From: Virgibacillus doumboii | GTDB lineage: Bacteria; Bacillota; Bacilli; Bacillales; Amphibacillaceae | Direction of reading: 5' to 3' | Assembly (NCBI RefSeq): GCF_902806455.1 | Contig: NZ_CADCWQ010000002.1 | Span: forward strand, 310,001 to 374,000 | DNA: 64,000 bases | Shown: piece after piece, positions 33,923 to 44,432 of the stretch | Layout: every line of letters begins with the position of its first letter | How positions within the stretch are numbered: position 1 is the stretch's first letter | Program-made: the position numbers and the translations under genes | The notes under the pieces: generated by a model | The model's input: only the letters and a program-made list of their open reading frames with translations | Databases searched by the model: none | What the model was told of the DNA's origin: nothing

Positions 33923-35272
33923 ATGGAACTAGATTCGGTCATGATGAGCAGATTACTAACCGCCATGACACTTGGTTTTCATATTATATTTGCAACGCTT
34001 GGTGTTGGCGTTCCATTGATGATTTCTGCAGCTGAATTGATTGGTATCAGGAAAAAGGATCCGCACTACCGAATGTTAGCCAGGCGATGGGCACGCGGTT
34101 TTGTTATTACCGTTGCGGTTGGCGTTGTAACCGGAACAGCAATCGGATTGCAGTTATCACTCATATGGCCAGGTTTTATGCAGGTCGCGGGTCATGTTAT
34201 TAGTCTGCCATTATTTATGGAAGTTTTTGCGTTTTTCTTTGAAGCTATTTTCCTGGGAATTTACTTATATACATGGGATCGATTTAAGAAGCCAATTACC
34301 CATTGGCTGTTATCGATACCTATTGTAATTGGTGCTGGCGCTTCTGCTGTATTTATAACTACAGTAAATGCATTTATGAATACACCAGAAGGCTTTGAAG
34401 TTGAAAATGGTGTCTTTGCAGCAGTTAATCCGATTGCTGCAATGTTTAACCCTGCCACACCAACGAAAGTATTTCATGTATTAACAACAGCTTATGCGAC
34501 ATGTGCGGCTATCCTTGCTGCAATAACTGCCTTTATGATTCTTAAAAAGAAGGCAACTGATTATCATAAAAAAGCTTTGACGTTTACAGTGACAACTATG
34601 TTTATTTTCGCTGTCTTAACGGCACTATCAGGTGACACATCGGCAAAATTCCTTGCTGAACACCAACCTGAAAAATTGGCAGCTGCCGAATGGCATTTTG
34701 AAACAGAGGAAGGTGCTGACCTGATACTGTTTGGGTGGCTAAATGAGGCCCATGAGGTCATCGGCGAAATCCGTATTCCTAAATTCTTGAGTTTCCTTGC
34801 CCATGGTGACTTTAACGCTGAGGTAACGGGGTTGGAGGAGACCCCTGAGGGTGAACGGCCGCCGCTTTGGATCCATTATATGTTTGATTTAATGGTCACA
34901 ATCGGTATGTTCCTTATAGGTGTATCGTTTCTTTACCTTGTCTTTCTCAAGGTGAAAAAATGGAATGAACTTAATAAAGGCTTACTGTCACTAATCGTTC
35001 TTGGTGGGCCATTGGCAATGCTTTCGATTGAATTTGGCTGGTTTTACGCTGAAGTAGGACGTCAGCCATGGATAATAAGGGGCTACATGACGGTGGAAGA
35101 AGCAGCGACAACTTCGCCGCATGTTGATCTGATGTTCATCCTGTTCCTGGCATTATATATTTTACTGGGAACCTTGTGTATCGTTACCTTACGTAAACTG
35201 TTCCGCAATAATCCGGTCGAAGATGAATTGGAAAAACAGTACCCAACGATAGAAAAGGGTGATGAAGAATGA
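33923..35272 (+). CDS. cydA: Cytochrome bd ubiquinol/menaquinol oxidase subunit I
   Basis: A 449-residue membrane protein with about nine segments. Heme b595 ligand His20 lies in TLGFHIIFATLGVG; the conserved GRQPW block (EVGRQPWIIRG, about residue 380) is present. The Q loop is short, as in other Bacillaceae. With CydB it forms the high-affinity cytochrome bd quinol oxidase used at low oxygen. ATG 33923 follows GGGGGAGG. The stop overlaps the cydB start (ATGA). Confidence 0.95.
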   Translation: MELDSVMMSRLLTAMTLGFHIIFATLGVGVPLMISAAELIGIRKKDPHYRMLARRWARGFVITVAVGVVTGTAIGLQLSLIWPGFMQVAGHVISLPLFMEVFAFFFEAIFLGIYLYTWDRFKKPITHWLLSIPIVIGAGASAVFITTVNAFMNTPEGFEVENGVFAAVNPIAAMFNPATPTKVFHVLTTAYATCAAILAAITAFMILKKKATDYHKKALTFTVTTMFIFAVLTALSGDTSAKFLAEHQPEKLAAAEWHFETEEGADLILFGWLNEAHEVIGEIRIPKFLSFLAHGDFNAEVTGLEETPEGERPPLWIHYMFDLMVTIGMFLIGVSFLYLVFLKVKKWNELNKGLLSLIVLGGPLAMLSIEFGWFYAEVGRQPWIIRGYMTVEEAATTSPHVDLMFILFLALYILLGTLCIVTLRKLFRNNPVEDELEKQYPTIEKGDEE

Positions 35273-36282
35273 GTTATGAACTAATTGGCATTACCGTATT
35301 ATGGATCTTTTTATACGGATACCTGATTGTTGCTTCCGTTGATTTTGGCGCTGGATTCTTTGCGTATTATGCGAAAATCACAAAGAAAGATCACATAATG
35401 AATCAGTTAATCTCAAGATATTTATCACCGATTTGGGAAGTAACCAATGTATTTTTTGTATTCTTTTTCGTCGGGGTTGTCGGTTTTTTCCCGGACTCCG
35501 CTTATTATTACGGTACAGCTTTACTGGTTCCGGGAAGTATCGCGATAATTTTGCTTGCGATTCGCGGATCATTTTATGCTTTTGAAAATTATGGATCGAA
35601 ACAGAGCAACACATACATGTTTTTATATGGAGCAACAGGGCTGTTAATCCCGGCGTCATTGTCCACGGCGCTAACCTTGTCAGAAGGCGGTTTTATCGTT
35701 GAGGAAAACAGCGTAGTATCATTGCGTTACATGGAACTTCTGACAAGTCCATACTCATGGAGTGTTGTCTTTCTGGCTATTGTTTCCGTACTATATATCA
35801 GTGCTGCGTTCCTGACGTTTTACGCTGCACGTGCAAATGACATTCCGGCGTTGAAGCTGGTACGAAAATATTCGTTGTTTTGGAGTGTGCCTACGATTAT
35901 TGCAAGTTTAACAACGTTTATTGCATTGAGTCAGCATAATGAACGCCATTATGAAAAAATGCTTGATCTATGGTGGATGTTCGGTTTATCTGTAGGATTC
36001 TTCCTGCTGGCAATGTGGCTGATTTATCAGGGAAAACATTATGGTATTGCATTTATTAGTGTGATGCTGCAATTTTTCTTTGCTTTCTTCGGCTATGGAA
36101 TGGGTCATCTGCCATATTTACTGGATCCATACATTACGATATATGAAAATGCTACACATGAGTCGATGGGCATTGCTTTGATAGTGGCCTTTCTTGCCGG
36201 GCTATGTCTGCTGATTCCTTCCCTGATTTTATTAATGCGGCTGTTTTTATTTAATGCAGACTATGTTAAAGGGAAAAAGTGA
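35269..36282 (+). CDS. cydB: Cytochrome bd oxidase subunit II
   Basis: A 337-residue membrane protein with about eight to nine segments and the CydB pattern ASVDFGAGFFAYYAK near the N-terminus. It partners CydA. Its ATG overlaps the cydA stop by four bases, showing translational coupling; 34 bases separate it from cydD. Confidence 0.94.
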   Translation: MSYELIGITVLWIFLYGYLIVASVDFGAGFFAYYAKITKKDHIMNQLISRYLSPIWEVTNVFFVFFFVGVVGFFPDSAYYYGTALLVPGSIAIILLAIRGSFYAFENYGSKQSNTYMFLYGATGLLIPASLSTALTLSEGGFIVEENSVVSLRYMELLTSPYSWSVVFLAIVSVLYISAAFLTFYAARANDIPALKLVRKYSLFWSVPTIIASLTTFIALSQHNERHYEKMLDLWWMFGLSVGFFLLAMWLIYQGKHYGIAFISVMLQFFFAFFGYGMGHLPYLLDPYITIYENATHESMGIALIVAFLAGLCLLIPSLILLMRLFLFNADYVKGKK

Positions 36283-36316
36283 TTACTGATTTTTAGGTTG
36301 GGAGATACCGATATCC

Positions 36317-38050
36317 ATGAGCAGCTTAAAAAATATTTTATACGAACAGAAAAAAAGAATGGTATTTTTGCTTATTTCAGCCCTGCTGACAGGAACGGTG
36401 ATTGTCATGCAGGCCTATCTATTTGTCACAATTATTGATGGTGTATTCCTGAAGGGGAAGTCTTTTACTGAAGTTATCCCTATGTTGGCTGGATTACTCC
36501 TCGTTCTTTTAGCACGAACGATGTTTACCTATTGGAGTGGGCTTAACGGCGCTAAGATGGCCTCGAAGGCTAAGAGCAAATACAGGAAATCTCTTTTAAA
36601 TGAATTTTCCGGAAGTCCCGTTCAGGCTTCATTGCATGGACAAACCGGCGGAAAAGTAAGTGTGATGCTGGATGCTGTTGATGAAGTGGACAGTTACTTC
36701 AGTCAATATATTCCGCAAGTGATTCAAACGTCCATTATCCCGCTTTTCATACTTATCGCCGTCTTCACACAGCATATTAATTCTGGATTAATCATGATTA
36801 TTACTGCACCATTTATACCTGTTTTCATGATTATCATAGGCTTACAGACGAAAAAGAAGTCAGAGGAACAACTGGAAAAGCTCGCTGCTTTTTCGGGAAG
36901 GTTTCTGGATATTTTACAGGGTTTGCCTACGCTTAAGCTGTTCGGACGGGCAAGACAGCAAAAAGAAACCATTCGGCAAAGCAGTTTAAATTTCAGGGAT
37001 GCCACCATGAAGATTTTAAAAGTTGCCTTTGCTTCTTCCTTCATGCTGGAGATGATTTCCATGCTCAGTATCGGGTTGATTGCACTGGAACTGGCGATTC
37101 AGCTTATCGTATACGAAAGCATTTCCTTTTTTACTGCTTTCTTTGTACTGGTGCTTGTACCTGAATTTTATTCATCACTGAAAGAGTTAGGCAGTGCTTT
37201 TCATAGTGGACGAAGCAGCATGGGTGCAGTGAAAAAGATAGAAGATGAATTAGCAGAAAAAGAACAGCGAGTTGTTTGGGGGAATTTGTTACTACCAGAT
37301 GAAGCGACACCACCTGCCATCGATTTGCAGGGTGTCAGGTTCAGTTATGGAAAAGATCAGTTTGAGATGGATGGTATTTCCGCGGAGATACCGCCATATG
37401 GACAAATTGCAATTGCCGGGCGGAGTGGTTCCGGGAAAACAACTCTCTTGCACCTGATTGCCGGCCTTATTCGTCCGGAGACAGGCGATGTTTTAGTCAA
37501 CGGCAGACCATTGTCTGATTACGATGAAAAAGCATGGTTTGATCAATTAAGTTACATTTCCCAGCATCCCTATATTTTCTCAGGGACTATTGCAGAAAAT
37601 ATCGCTATCGGAGGAAGAACAGATGCTTCCCGGACTGCAATTGAAAAGGCTGCAGAAAAAGCAGGTATTTCAGAAATGATTCAATCGCTTGCAAAGGGCT
37701 ATGATACCCCTGTTGGAGAAGCAGGCAGGGGGCTTTCTGGTGGTGAACAGCAGCGCCTTGCCATTGCAAGGGCATTTCTTAAGCAGCCATCAGTCATACT
37801 GTTTGATGAGCCGACAACCGGACTTGATTTACAGACGGAGCGGGTTTTACAGACATCCATTGAACAATTGTCGAAGCATTCTACCGTAATTACTGTCGCT
37901 CACCGGCTTCATACGATAAAAAATGCCGATAAAATCCTATTCCTGGAGAATGGGCAACTGGCTGCCGCGGGTACGCATGGGGAACTTATCGGGACGTTCG
38001 CTGCATATCGGGATATGGTATCTGTTCAGCAGGGGGGACTTGCAAAATGA
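36317..38050 (+). CDS. cydD: ABC transporter CydD (cytochrome bd assembly)
   Basis: A 577-residue half-transporter: six-segment membrane domain (residues 15-310) and ABC ATPase (about 335-577) with Walker A IAGRSGSGKTTLL, signature LSGGEQQRLAIARA and Walker B VILFDEPTTGLD. CydDC exports reduced thiols (cysteine, glutathione in E. coli) or moves heme, and is required to assemble cytochrome bd. First of the pair; overlaps cydC by four bases. Confidence 0.92.
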   Translation: MSSLKNILYEQKKRMVFLLISALLTGTVIVMQAYLFVTIIDGVFLKGKSFTEVIPMLAGLLLVLLARTMFTYWSGLNGAKMASKAKSKYRKSLLNEFSGSPVQASLHGQTGGKVSVMLDAVDEVDSYFSQYIPQVIQTSIIPLFILIAVFTQHINSGLIMIITAPFIPVFMIIIGLQTKKKSEEQLEKLAAFSGRFLDILQGLPTLKLFGRARQQKETIRQSSLNFRDATMKILKVAFASSFMLEMISMLSIGLIALELAIQLIVYESISFFTAFFVLVLVPEFYSSLKELGSAFHSGRSSMGAVKKIEDELAEKEQRVVWGNLLLPDEATPPAIDLQGVRFSYGKDQFEMDGISAEIPPYGQIAIAGRSGSGKTTLLHLIAGLIRPETGDVLVNGRPLSDYDEKAWFDQLSYISQHPYIFSGTIAENIAIGGRTDASRTAIEKAAEKAGISEMIQSLAKGYDTPVGEAGRGLSGGEQQRLAIARAFLKQPSVILFDEPTTGLDLQTERVLQTSIEQLSKHSTVITVAHRLHTIKNADKILFLENGQLAAAGTHGELIGTFAAYRDMVSVQQGGLAK

Positions 38051-39759
38051 AGGATTTGGCTGTTGTAATGAAGCTGCTGATGATGGAGAAAAAGGATATT
38101 CTCTATTCGATAATCTTTGGGTTTATTGCCGGCATAGCGGCAGTTGGCCTTTTTGCTGCAAGTGGCTATCTAATCTCAAAGGCAGCTTTTGCACCTCCTT
38201 TATACGCATTGATTATTTTAACATCCACGGTTAAATTACTGGGATTTACGAGAGCGTTCAGCCGCTATGCAGAACGGTATTTTTCACATCGGGCAACATT
38301 TACGATTTTAAGTAATTTGCGTGTTTCTTTTTTTGAGAAGCTTGAACCGCTGGCACCGGGAATTTTTCAAAAGTATCGGAGCGGTGACCTGCTTTCCAGA
38401 ATTGTTGGGGATGTGGAAAGCCTGCAGAATTTCTTCTTACGGGTGTTTTACCCGCCAATTGTTCTAATAATCGTCTTTTTAGCAACGATTTTGTTTACGG
38501 CGTATTTCTCGGTTGCAGTGGCAGTTGTATTGTTTGTCGGGTTAATCCTGACGACATTTGTTGTTCCGGCGCTGTTTGCGGTAAGACAGGCGAAAATCGA
38601 CAGTCATGTCCGGAAAGAAAGAGGAGAATTATCGACAGAAGTAACTGAATTTCTCCATGGATTTCGTGATTTGAAAATATACCAGAAACTTGGTGAAAAA
38701 GAAAACCAGTTAATCGAGTCATCTAATGCGTATGTTGCCGAACAGGAAAATGAAAATGTGAACATGCTGTACAGTCAATCCGTAAATACCTTTGTGTCGC
38801 TTCTGGTCTCCTGGTTTGTACTGGCATTGGGAGCTTATATGGTAGCAGATGGTCAATTGGAAGGAATCCTGCTCGCCATGCTTGTAATGATTTCCCTGAC
38901 TGTTTTTGAGGATGCCTCACCAATGGCCGTATTTCCAATACACATTCAGGACAGCAAACAGGCAGCGGAACGACTTTTCTCTGTTGTATGCGGAAAAAGA
39001 ACTGAGGAACCTGAAGAACCCCAACAGATCAAACATGACAAAGCTCCTGCAATTGAAATGACCAGTGTAACATTCACCTTTCCGGATGAATGGCGAACCA
39101 CATTAAAAAATATTGACTTAACACTTCCTGCTGGTTCGAAGACAGCAATCGTCGGACCAAGCGGATCAGGGAAGTCGACATTACTGCAGCTTATATTGAA
39201 AATCAATGAGCCTGATGATGGTCGTGTTTTATTTGACGGTATTCCTGTCGACCACATAAACCAGGAGGAAATTTGGGGAAATGCCCGTGTTATTCTTCAG
39301 GAAAATCACTTTTTCTACGGTACAGTAAGGAACAATTTGCTGCTTGCCAATGAGGAGTTAACAGATGAAGTAATGGAAGCGATGCTGGCTATAGTGGAGC
39401 TTGATTATTTTTCCTTAACTGATCCTGTATATGAAAAAGGGGAAAATCTGTCCGGGGGTGAAAAGCAGCGACTGGCAATTGCCCGGGCAATGCTTAAGTG
39501 CGGGCGGTTGTGGCTGATGGATGAGCCAACGTCATCTGTGGATGCACTGACAGAGCAAAATATATACAGACATCTGTTTCAGAAGGCAGCTGATGATACG
39601 GTCGTTTTGATCAGTCATCGTTTGACGGGACTGGAAAAGATGGATCGGATTATCGTTATGGATCAAGGGACAATCATTGAATCCGGAACGTTTGATGAGC
39701 TTATGCAGGAAAAAGGCTATTTTTATGAAATGAAACAGATAGAAAAAGAGCTGCTTTAG
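38047..39759 (+). CDS. cydC: ABC transporter CydC (cytochrome bd assembly)
   Basis: A 570-residue half-transporter of the same build as CydD: membrane domain (residues 15-300), ATPase with Walker A VGPSGSGKSTLL, signature LSGGEKQRLAIARA and Walker B LWLMDEPTSSVD. It forms a heterodimer with CydD. Its ATG overlaps the cydD stop. It is the last gene of the cyd operon; a terminator follows at 39809. Confidence 0.92.
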   Translation: MKDLAVVMKLLMMEKKDILYSIIFGFIAGIAAVGLFAASGYLISKAAFAPPLYALIILTSTVKLLGFTRAFSRYAERYFSHRATFTILSNLRVSFFEKLEPLAPGIFQKYRSGDLLSRIVGDVESLQNFFLRVFYPPIVLIIVFLATILFTAYFSVAVAVVLFVGLILTTFVVPALFAVRQAKIDSHVRKERGELSTEVTEFLHGFRDLKIYQKLGEKENQLIESSNAYVAEQENENVNMLYSQSVNTFVSLLVSWFVLALGAYMVADGQLEGILLAMLVMISLTVFEDASPMAVFPIHIQDSKQAAERLFSVVCGKRTEEPEEPQQIKHDKAPAIEMTSVTFTFPDEWRTTLKNIDLTLPAGSKTAIVGPSGSGKSTLLQLILKINEPDDGRVLFDGIPVDHINQEEIWGNARVILQENHFFYGTVRNNLLLANEELTDEVMEAMLAIVELDYFSLTDPVYEKGENLSGGEKQRLAIARAMLKCGRLWLMDEPTSSVDALTEQNIYRHLFQKAADDTVVLISHRLTGLEKMDRIIVMDQGTIIESGTFDELMQEKGYFYEMKQIEKELL

Positions 39760-39808
39760 TAGAATAAAAGTGTTTGATTTAAAACCAAGTTCGGTCCAGA
39801 GACGTATG

Positions 39809-39837
39809 AACCCTACATTATGAGTAGGGTTTTTTTG
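39809..39837 (+). terminator. Terminator of the cyd operon
   Basis: AACCCTAC / GTAGGGTT stem, 7-base loop, T-run. Confidence 0.9.
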
Positions 39838-39932
39838 TGCTTGAATTTCGGTCATCAAGCCGAAGACGAAAACTGATACCAGCTGTATTATTAGTATTGA
39901 AGATACATTATAGCGAAGGAGTTGAAAATAAA

Positions 39933-40100
39933 ATGTTTATTTTTCAAACCGTAGATGAAGCCCGCATGCAACAGATGCAAAAGGTAACCTATACTATGAA
40001 TATATATGAGAAATCAGTTCGCAACAATGACAGTAAACCTGCCAAGCAAGATAAAATTTACAGTTTTAAAGGTTTCCGTCAGTTGATTGCAAAGTTTTAA
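39933..40100 (+). CDS. Small protein of unknown function, 55 residues
   Basis: Frame MFIFQTVDEARMQQMQ... with ATG 39933 behind GAAGGAG (11 bases). Basic C-terminal half (KPAKQDKIYSFKGFRQL). No membrane segment. Not recognised. It follows the cyd terminator, and the 213-base gap after it holds nothing I can name. Confidence 0.45.
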   Translation: MFIFQTVDEARMQQMQKVTYTMNIYEKSVRNNDSKPAKQDKIYSFKGFRQLIAKF

Positions 40101-40313
40101 AAGAGGAAAATTCATATTGATAGTAAAAAGAAGGAAACATCAAATGTGCATGTAGAACATGACAGCTGCCAAACAGATACAGATCTTTGCTAAAAATCGC
40201 ATTGGGCACCTCCGTCCGCAGATAATGTTATCTTCACTTTAAATGATATAATAGGATTGTGAATCAAGTATTTATCCAGCGTAAAAAACAGGTAAAGTTA
40301 TTCGGGGGGTTCC

Positions 40314-40952
40314 ATGCAGAATTATCATTTCATATATAAGAAACTGTATAACCATTATGGTCCACAGGGCTGGTGGCCGGCTGACACAGCATTTGAGATG
40401 ATGATCGGTGCCATTTTAGTGCAAAACACGAGCTGGCGCAATGTGGAAAAGGCCCTCTCCAATGTTAAGCCATATTTGGAACCACAAAAAATGGATAATC
40501 TGTCAGTAGCAGAACTGGCAGCATTTATTAGACCAAGTGGTTTTTTCAATGTAAAGGCAAAAAGGATTAAAGCGTTTATGAATTGGTTTAGGGCATATGA
40601 TTATGATGTTGAACGGATTAAGAAAATGAACATGGACAGTTTGAGGCATGAACTGCTGGATATCAATGGGATAGGACGTGAAACAGCTGATGTTATGCTG
40701 CTTTACGTATTTGAAAAGTCAGTTTTTGTGACGGACGCATATGCGAGAAGAATCTTTTGCCGCTTTGGATATGACATGCCGGTATCATATGACAGATTTC
40801 GAGAGCAAGTTGAGGAATACCTTCCTGATGACCTTCATGTTTTTAAAGAATATCATGCCCTGCTTGTTGAACATGCAAAACAGTATTGTAAAAAGAAACC
40901 ACTTTGCAGTTCCTGTCCATTAAGCAAGCATTGTATACAGCGAATTAGCTGA
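40314..40952 (+). CDS. Endonuclease III-like HhH-GPD DNA glycosylase with iron-sulfur cluster
   Basis: A 212-residue DNA repair protein. The helix-hairpin-helix (LLDINGIGRETADVMLLY, about residues 117-134) and catalytic Asp in FVTDAYARRIF are visible, and there are no transmembrane segments. Four C-terminal cysteines (CKKKPLCSSCPLSKHC) would bind a 4Fe-4S cluster, but the first spacing is Cx5C rather than the Cx6C of E. coli Nth. Sequence is closer to the endonuclease III-domain proteins related to MagIII (3-methyladenine glycosylase) than to Nth itself. It excises damaged bases; the exact lesion is uncertain. Confidence 0.8.
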   Translation: MQNYHFIYKKLYNHYGPQGWWPADTAFEMMIGAILVQNTSWRNVEKALSNVKPYLEPQKMDNLSVAELAAFIRPSGFFNVKAKRIKAFMNWFRAYDYDVERIKKMNMDSLRHELLDINGIGRETADVMLLYVFEKSVFVTDAYARRIFCRFGYDMPVSYDRFREQVEEYLPDDLHVFKEYHALLVEHAKQYCKKKPLCSSCPLSKHCIQRIS

Positions 40953-40954
40953 AG

Positions 40955-41098
40955 GAGGCTGGGACTTAACAAAAAAGTGTTGCACAAAAGACGAACAATG
41001 TATGGAAACAGCGAAGTATATTCCCGGAGCGGTATTATACACTATTTCCACTATGTTCGGTTTCTGTTTTTGATAAAACACTTTTGTCCCAGCCTCTT
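40955..41098. repeat. Intergenic inverted repeat with GAGGCTGGGAC ends
   Basis: AGGCTGGGAC...AAAAAGTGTT at the left and AACACTTTTGTCCCAGCCT at the right, about 100 bases apart. GAGGCTGGGACA-type ends are common in intergenic repeats of Firmicutes. It lies between the convergent glycosylase and catalase genes and may act as a terminator for both. Confidence 0.75.
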
Positions 41099-41105
41099 GT
41101 CATTT

Positions 41106-42710
41106 TTAATATGGATCTGCGTCATGTCCTTTGTCAACTGCTTTACCAGGTGCTTTTTCACTATCTTTGTTGCCGAGTGGATTTTTACTTGATCCGTCTG
41201 AGCCCATCTTACTTGCCTCGGCCAATCCTTCCCGGAGGCGTCGTCCGTATTCTTCGTCAGCTTCCTCTGCAAGTGAAAGCATATTATCCTGAATTTCCTG
41301 GTGACATTCCGAGAGATCCCCTACAAGGTTTTTGATTAACTCATCTTTTTCCCAGTCTTCAAAACTCCGGTATGTTTCTCCGGCTTGTTTCGTATTACTT
41401 GTTCGGTCAATACTTTCCCGTACCAGGTTACCTTCAACTTTTGGTGTATATTCTTTACCAGTTTGTTTTGTCTCTTTTAATCCACCAAGTGATGATGGTT
41501 CATAGTTAACATGCGGATTTTTTTCTGGTACATTTTCCGACTCATACCGCATATTTCCACCTGAATGATTCGTTGCAACCCGTTTTTTGGCGGCATTGAT
41601 AGGTAATTGCAGATAATTGGCCCCAACACGGTACCGCTGTGTATCAGAATAGGAAAATGTCCTTCCCTGAAGCATTTTGTCATCAGAGAAATCCAGTCCG
41701 TCGACAAGAACCCCTGTACCGAATGATGACTGTTCCACTTCAGTAAAAAAATCTTCCGGGTTTTTGTTCAGCACCATTTTTCCAACCGGAAGCCACGGGA
41801 ATTGATCTTCAGGCCAAATTTTTGTGTCATCAAGCGGGTCAAAATCAAGTTCCGGGTGCTCATCATCACTCATGATTTGAACGAAAAGTTCCCATTCAGG
41901 ATAATCTCCCTGTTCAATCGCTTCATACAAATCCTGCGTTGCATGATTAAAATTGGTTGCCTGGATTTCGTTTGCTTCCTCCACTGTCAGGTTTTTGATT
42001 CCCTGCTTTGGCTGCCAATGATATTTAACAAGTACTGCCTCTCCATCCTTGTTGACCCATTTATACGTGTTCACTCCAGACCCCTGCATCATTCGGTAGT
42101 TTGCAGGAATCCCCCATGGTGAATACATAAACGTGACCATATGGAATGATTCCGGCGAGTTTGAACAGAAATCAAAAAAGCGCTCGCTATCCTGAAAATT
42201 CGTAACTGGATCAGGCCGAAAAGCATGGATCATATCAGGGAATTTCATCGCATCACGAATGAAAAAGATTTTTATGTTATTCCCGACCAAATCCCAATTT
42301 CCATCTTCTGTGTAAAATTTAACTGCAAACCCGCGTGGGTCCCGGACTGTTTCCGGTGAATGCCTTCCGTGTACAACTGTTGAAAAGCGGACAAAAACAG
42401 GCGTCTGTTTGCCTTTTTCCTGAAACACTTTTGCCCGTGTATATTTTGAAACAGGGTCATCACCGGCAGTTCCATATGTCTCAAAATACCCATGCGCACC
42501 GGCACCACGTGCATGAACAATTCGCTCAGGAACCTTTTCCCGGTCGAAATGACTTATTTTCTCAATGTAATCATAGTTTTCCAGTGTTGCAGGCCCGCGG
42601 TTTCCCACCGTTCGTATATTCTGGTTGTTAGTAACAGGATGACCCTGTTTAGTCGTCAGTGTATCATCGTTTTCGATATTCGTTTGATACTTATCGCTAT
42701 CGTTAGCCAT
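41106..42710 (-). CDS. katA: Heme catalase KatA type
   Basis: A 534-residue monofunctional heme catalase (2 H2O2 to 2 H2O and O2). The catalytic His is in [12 protein letters not shown] (about residue 65), Asn in the [11 protein letters not shown] block, and the proximal heme Tyr in [14 protein letters not shown] (about residue 345). The C-terminal 50 residues are hydrophilic. ATG 42710 follows GAGGAGGA. I could not find a convincing PerR box upstream. Confidence 0.93.
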   Translation of the reverse strand: MANDSDKYQTNIENDDTLTTKQGHPVTNNQNIRTVGNRGPATLENYDYIEKISHFDREKVPERIVHARGAGAHGYFETYGTAGDDPVSKYTRAKVFQEKGKQTPVFVRFSTVVHGRHSPETVRDPRGFAVKFYTEDGNWDLVGNNIKIFFIRDAMKFPDMIHAFRPDPVTNFQDSERFFDFCSNSPESFHMVTFMYSPWGIPANYRMMQGSGVNTYKWVNKDGEAVLVKYHWQPKQGIKNLTVEEANEIQATNFNHATQDLYEAIEQGDYPEWELFVQIMSDDEHPELDFDPLDDTKIWPEDQFPWLPVGKMVLNKNPEDFFTEVEQSSFGTGVLVDGLDFSDDKMLQGRTFSYSDTQRYRVGANYLQLPINAAKKRVATNHSGGNMRYESENVPEKNPHVNYEPSSLGGLKETKQTGKEYTPKVEGNLVRESIDRTSNTKQAGETYRSFEDWEKDELIKNLVGDLSECHQEIQDNMLSLAEEADEEYGRRLREGLAEASKMGSDGSSKNPLGNKDSEKAPGKAVDKGHDADPY

Positions 42711-42913
42711 TGCTCATCCTCCTCTTTTTTTCACTAATTGCTAGCTTATCCAATATTCATTCAAAATATGACAATCATTTGCAATGTTTTGGTATGGAGG
42801 TGCGCAAATACGATTATTGAAAAAATCTTTACCGGGAAGGGAAACAATTAGGATTCACTGTTAAAACTGCGCTATAATAGAGGTAAGAAGTCATTAGGCG
42901 GAGGGGAGATACG

Positions 42914-43612
42914 ATGGCGCAAATTAACAAGTCTGAGAAACAGCTTTGTGTGTCACTGGTACCGATATTTAACCATCTGGAATATTCCGAGCAGGAGGAA
43001 ATCGCTAAAGCAAGCAGGAGTAAAACGTATGATAAAAAGGAAGTTATTTTCCAGGCTGGAGATCCATCTGAGTATTTGTATATTGTTCATAAAGGCAAAG
43101 TGAAAATATATAATCTGTCCGAATCGGGAAAAGAACAACTGATTCGCATTTTGGAGCCAGGTAATTTTATGGGGGAACTGGCTGTTTTCACGGATGAGTG
43201 GTTAACGAGTTATGCAGAGACAATCGAGCGGACAGAAATATGCGCCATCCACAAAAATGATTTAAAAGAACTCCTGGAGGATAAACCGGCTATTTCATTT
43301 AAGTTGCTGGCTGAAAGCAGTAAACGGCTGATGAGTGCCGAGAAAACAATTGAACGGTTAAGCTCGCAGGATGTTGAAATGCGGGTTGCATCCTATTTGC
43401 TTGAACTGGCTGAAAATGCAACCACGTTAACAACTCCACTAAAAGTAACGCTGCCAATGAGTAAAAAAGATCTTGCTTCCTATATAGGAACAAGTCAGGA
43501 AACATTAAGCCGCCGATTGGCCGGGTTTGAAGAAAAAGGTTGGATCCATCAAACAGGGCAACGTAAAATTGAAATACTTGATATGGACGAATTAATAAAA
43601 CTAGGAGGATAA
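42914..43612 (+). CDS. Crp/Fnr family transcriptional regulator
   Basis: A 232-residue regulator: cyclic-nucleotide-type sensor barrel (about residues 15-125, with GDPSEYLYIVHKGKVKIY), dimer helix, and a winged helix (about 160-225, MSKKDLASYIGTSQETLSRRLAGFEEKGW). N-terminal cysteine cluster of Fnr is absent and only Cys12 is present there, so it is not an iron-sulfur Fnr. It could respond to redox or to nitrosative signals. It is divergent from the catalase gene, but no shared operator was recognised. Confidence 0.85.
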   Translation: MAQINKSEKQLCVSLVPIFNHLEYSEQEEIAKASRSKTYDKKEVIFQAGDPSEYLYIVHKGKVKIYNLSESGKEQLIRILEPGNFMGELAVFTDEWLTSYAETIERTEICAIHKNDLKELLEDKPAISFKLLAESSKRLMSAEKTIERLSSQDVEMRVASYLLELAENATTLTTPLKVTLPMSKKDLASYIGTSQETLSRRLAGFEEKGWIHQTGQRKIEILDMDELIKLGG

Positions 43613-43640
43613 CATTAGTTGTTATCCTCCTGGTATTTTT
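43603..43640. terminator. Bidirectional terminator, Crp/Fnr and terC
   Basis: AGGAGGATAAC / GTTATCCTCCT stem that includes the regulator's stop codon, then a T-rich tail; the convergent terC gene ends at 43639. Confidence 0.75.
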
Positions 43641-44409
43641 ATGATTGTGTTTCTTTTTGTCTTTGTTTTCCACTTTTCCCGGACAAGATCCATCCGCCTA
43701 TAGCAAGCGATAGCAGTATGCCCCAGAAAGTTAATGTCCAGCCTGTGCTGTGTGCAAAGTCATGTGGTAATACGCCAACATCCTCGTGGGAAAGGGTAAT
43801 TACAGCGAGTTTTACACCAACCCATCCGACAATCAGGTATGCAGTAGTTTCCAGGCCTGGTCGTACTTCAAGAAGTTTAACGAACCAGGTGGCAGCAAAC
43901 TTGATCAGTACAAGACCTGCAATACTTGCGATGACAATTACGATAAATTGTCCACCGTCCATTCCGCCGATCTGTGGCAATGGTGTCAGTGGCAGTGCCA
44001 CGGCAAGTGCAACAGCTGCAAGAATTGAATCAACTGCAAAGGCTACATCGGCCACTCCGATTTTAGCTACAGTAGGCCAGAAGCCCGAACCTGGCTTTAA
44101 TTCTTTTTCATGACTCTCATCTTTCGGGTTAAGATTTTTATAAACGTGTTTCCCGCCCAGGTAAATGAGATAGGCTGCTCCAAGTGCCTGAACTTCCCAG
44201 ACGTTTGCCAGAAACGATATTAGGAAAATGGCAGCGAACCGGAAAACGAATGCCATATAAATACCAAGGTCAATGGCACGCTTTTTTTGATCTCCCGGCA
44301 GGTGTTTTGCGATTACTGCGAGTACAAGTGCGTTGTCAGCAGATAAAATACCTTCTAAGCCTATTAGTATTAATAATGTCCATGCATATTCGAGCCAAAG
44401 TGCTTCCAA
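43639..44409 (-). CDS. TerC family manganese exporter-type membrane protein
   Basis: A 256-residue membrane protein with about eight segments and the two acidic family motifs EGILSADNALVLAVIAK (N-terminal) and VADVAFAVDSILAAVA (middle). TerC-family proteins such as YkoY and YceF in B. subtilis export Mn2+ or metallate exported enzymes. The yybP-ykoY riboswitch in its leader supports a manganese role. The start is TTG near 44409 behind AGAAAGGAG. Confidence 0.88.
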   Translation of the reverse strand: MEALWLEYAWTLLILIGLEGILSADNALVLAVIAKHLPGDQKKRAIDLGIYMAFVFRFAAIFLISFLANVWEVQALGAAYLIYLGGKHVYKNLNPKDESHEKELKPGSGFWPTVAKIGVADVAFAVDSILAAVALAVALPLTPLPQIGGMDGGQFIVIVIASIAGLVLIKFAATWFVKLLEVRPGLETTAYLIVGWVGVKLAVITLSHEDVGVLPHDFAHSTGWTLTFWGILLSLAIGGWILSGKSGKQRQKETQS

Positions 44410-44432
44410 ATTGATTTCTCCTTTCTGAAGCC

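Noticed and set aside
42711..42913. PerR box between catalase and the Crp/Fnr gene
   Set aside because: No match to TTATAATnATTATAA could be found, so peroxide control of katA is not supported from sequence.
43619..44113. 164-codon plus-strand frame opposite terC
   Set aside because: Antisense shadow of a clear TerC-family gene with riboswitch control.
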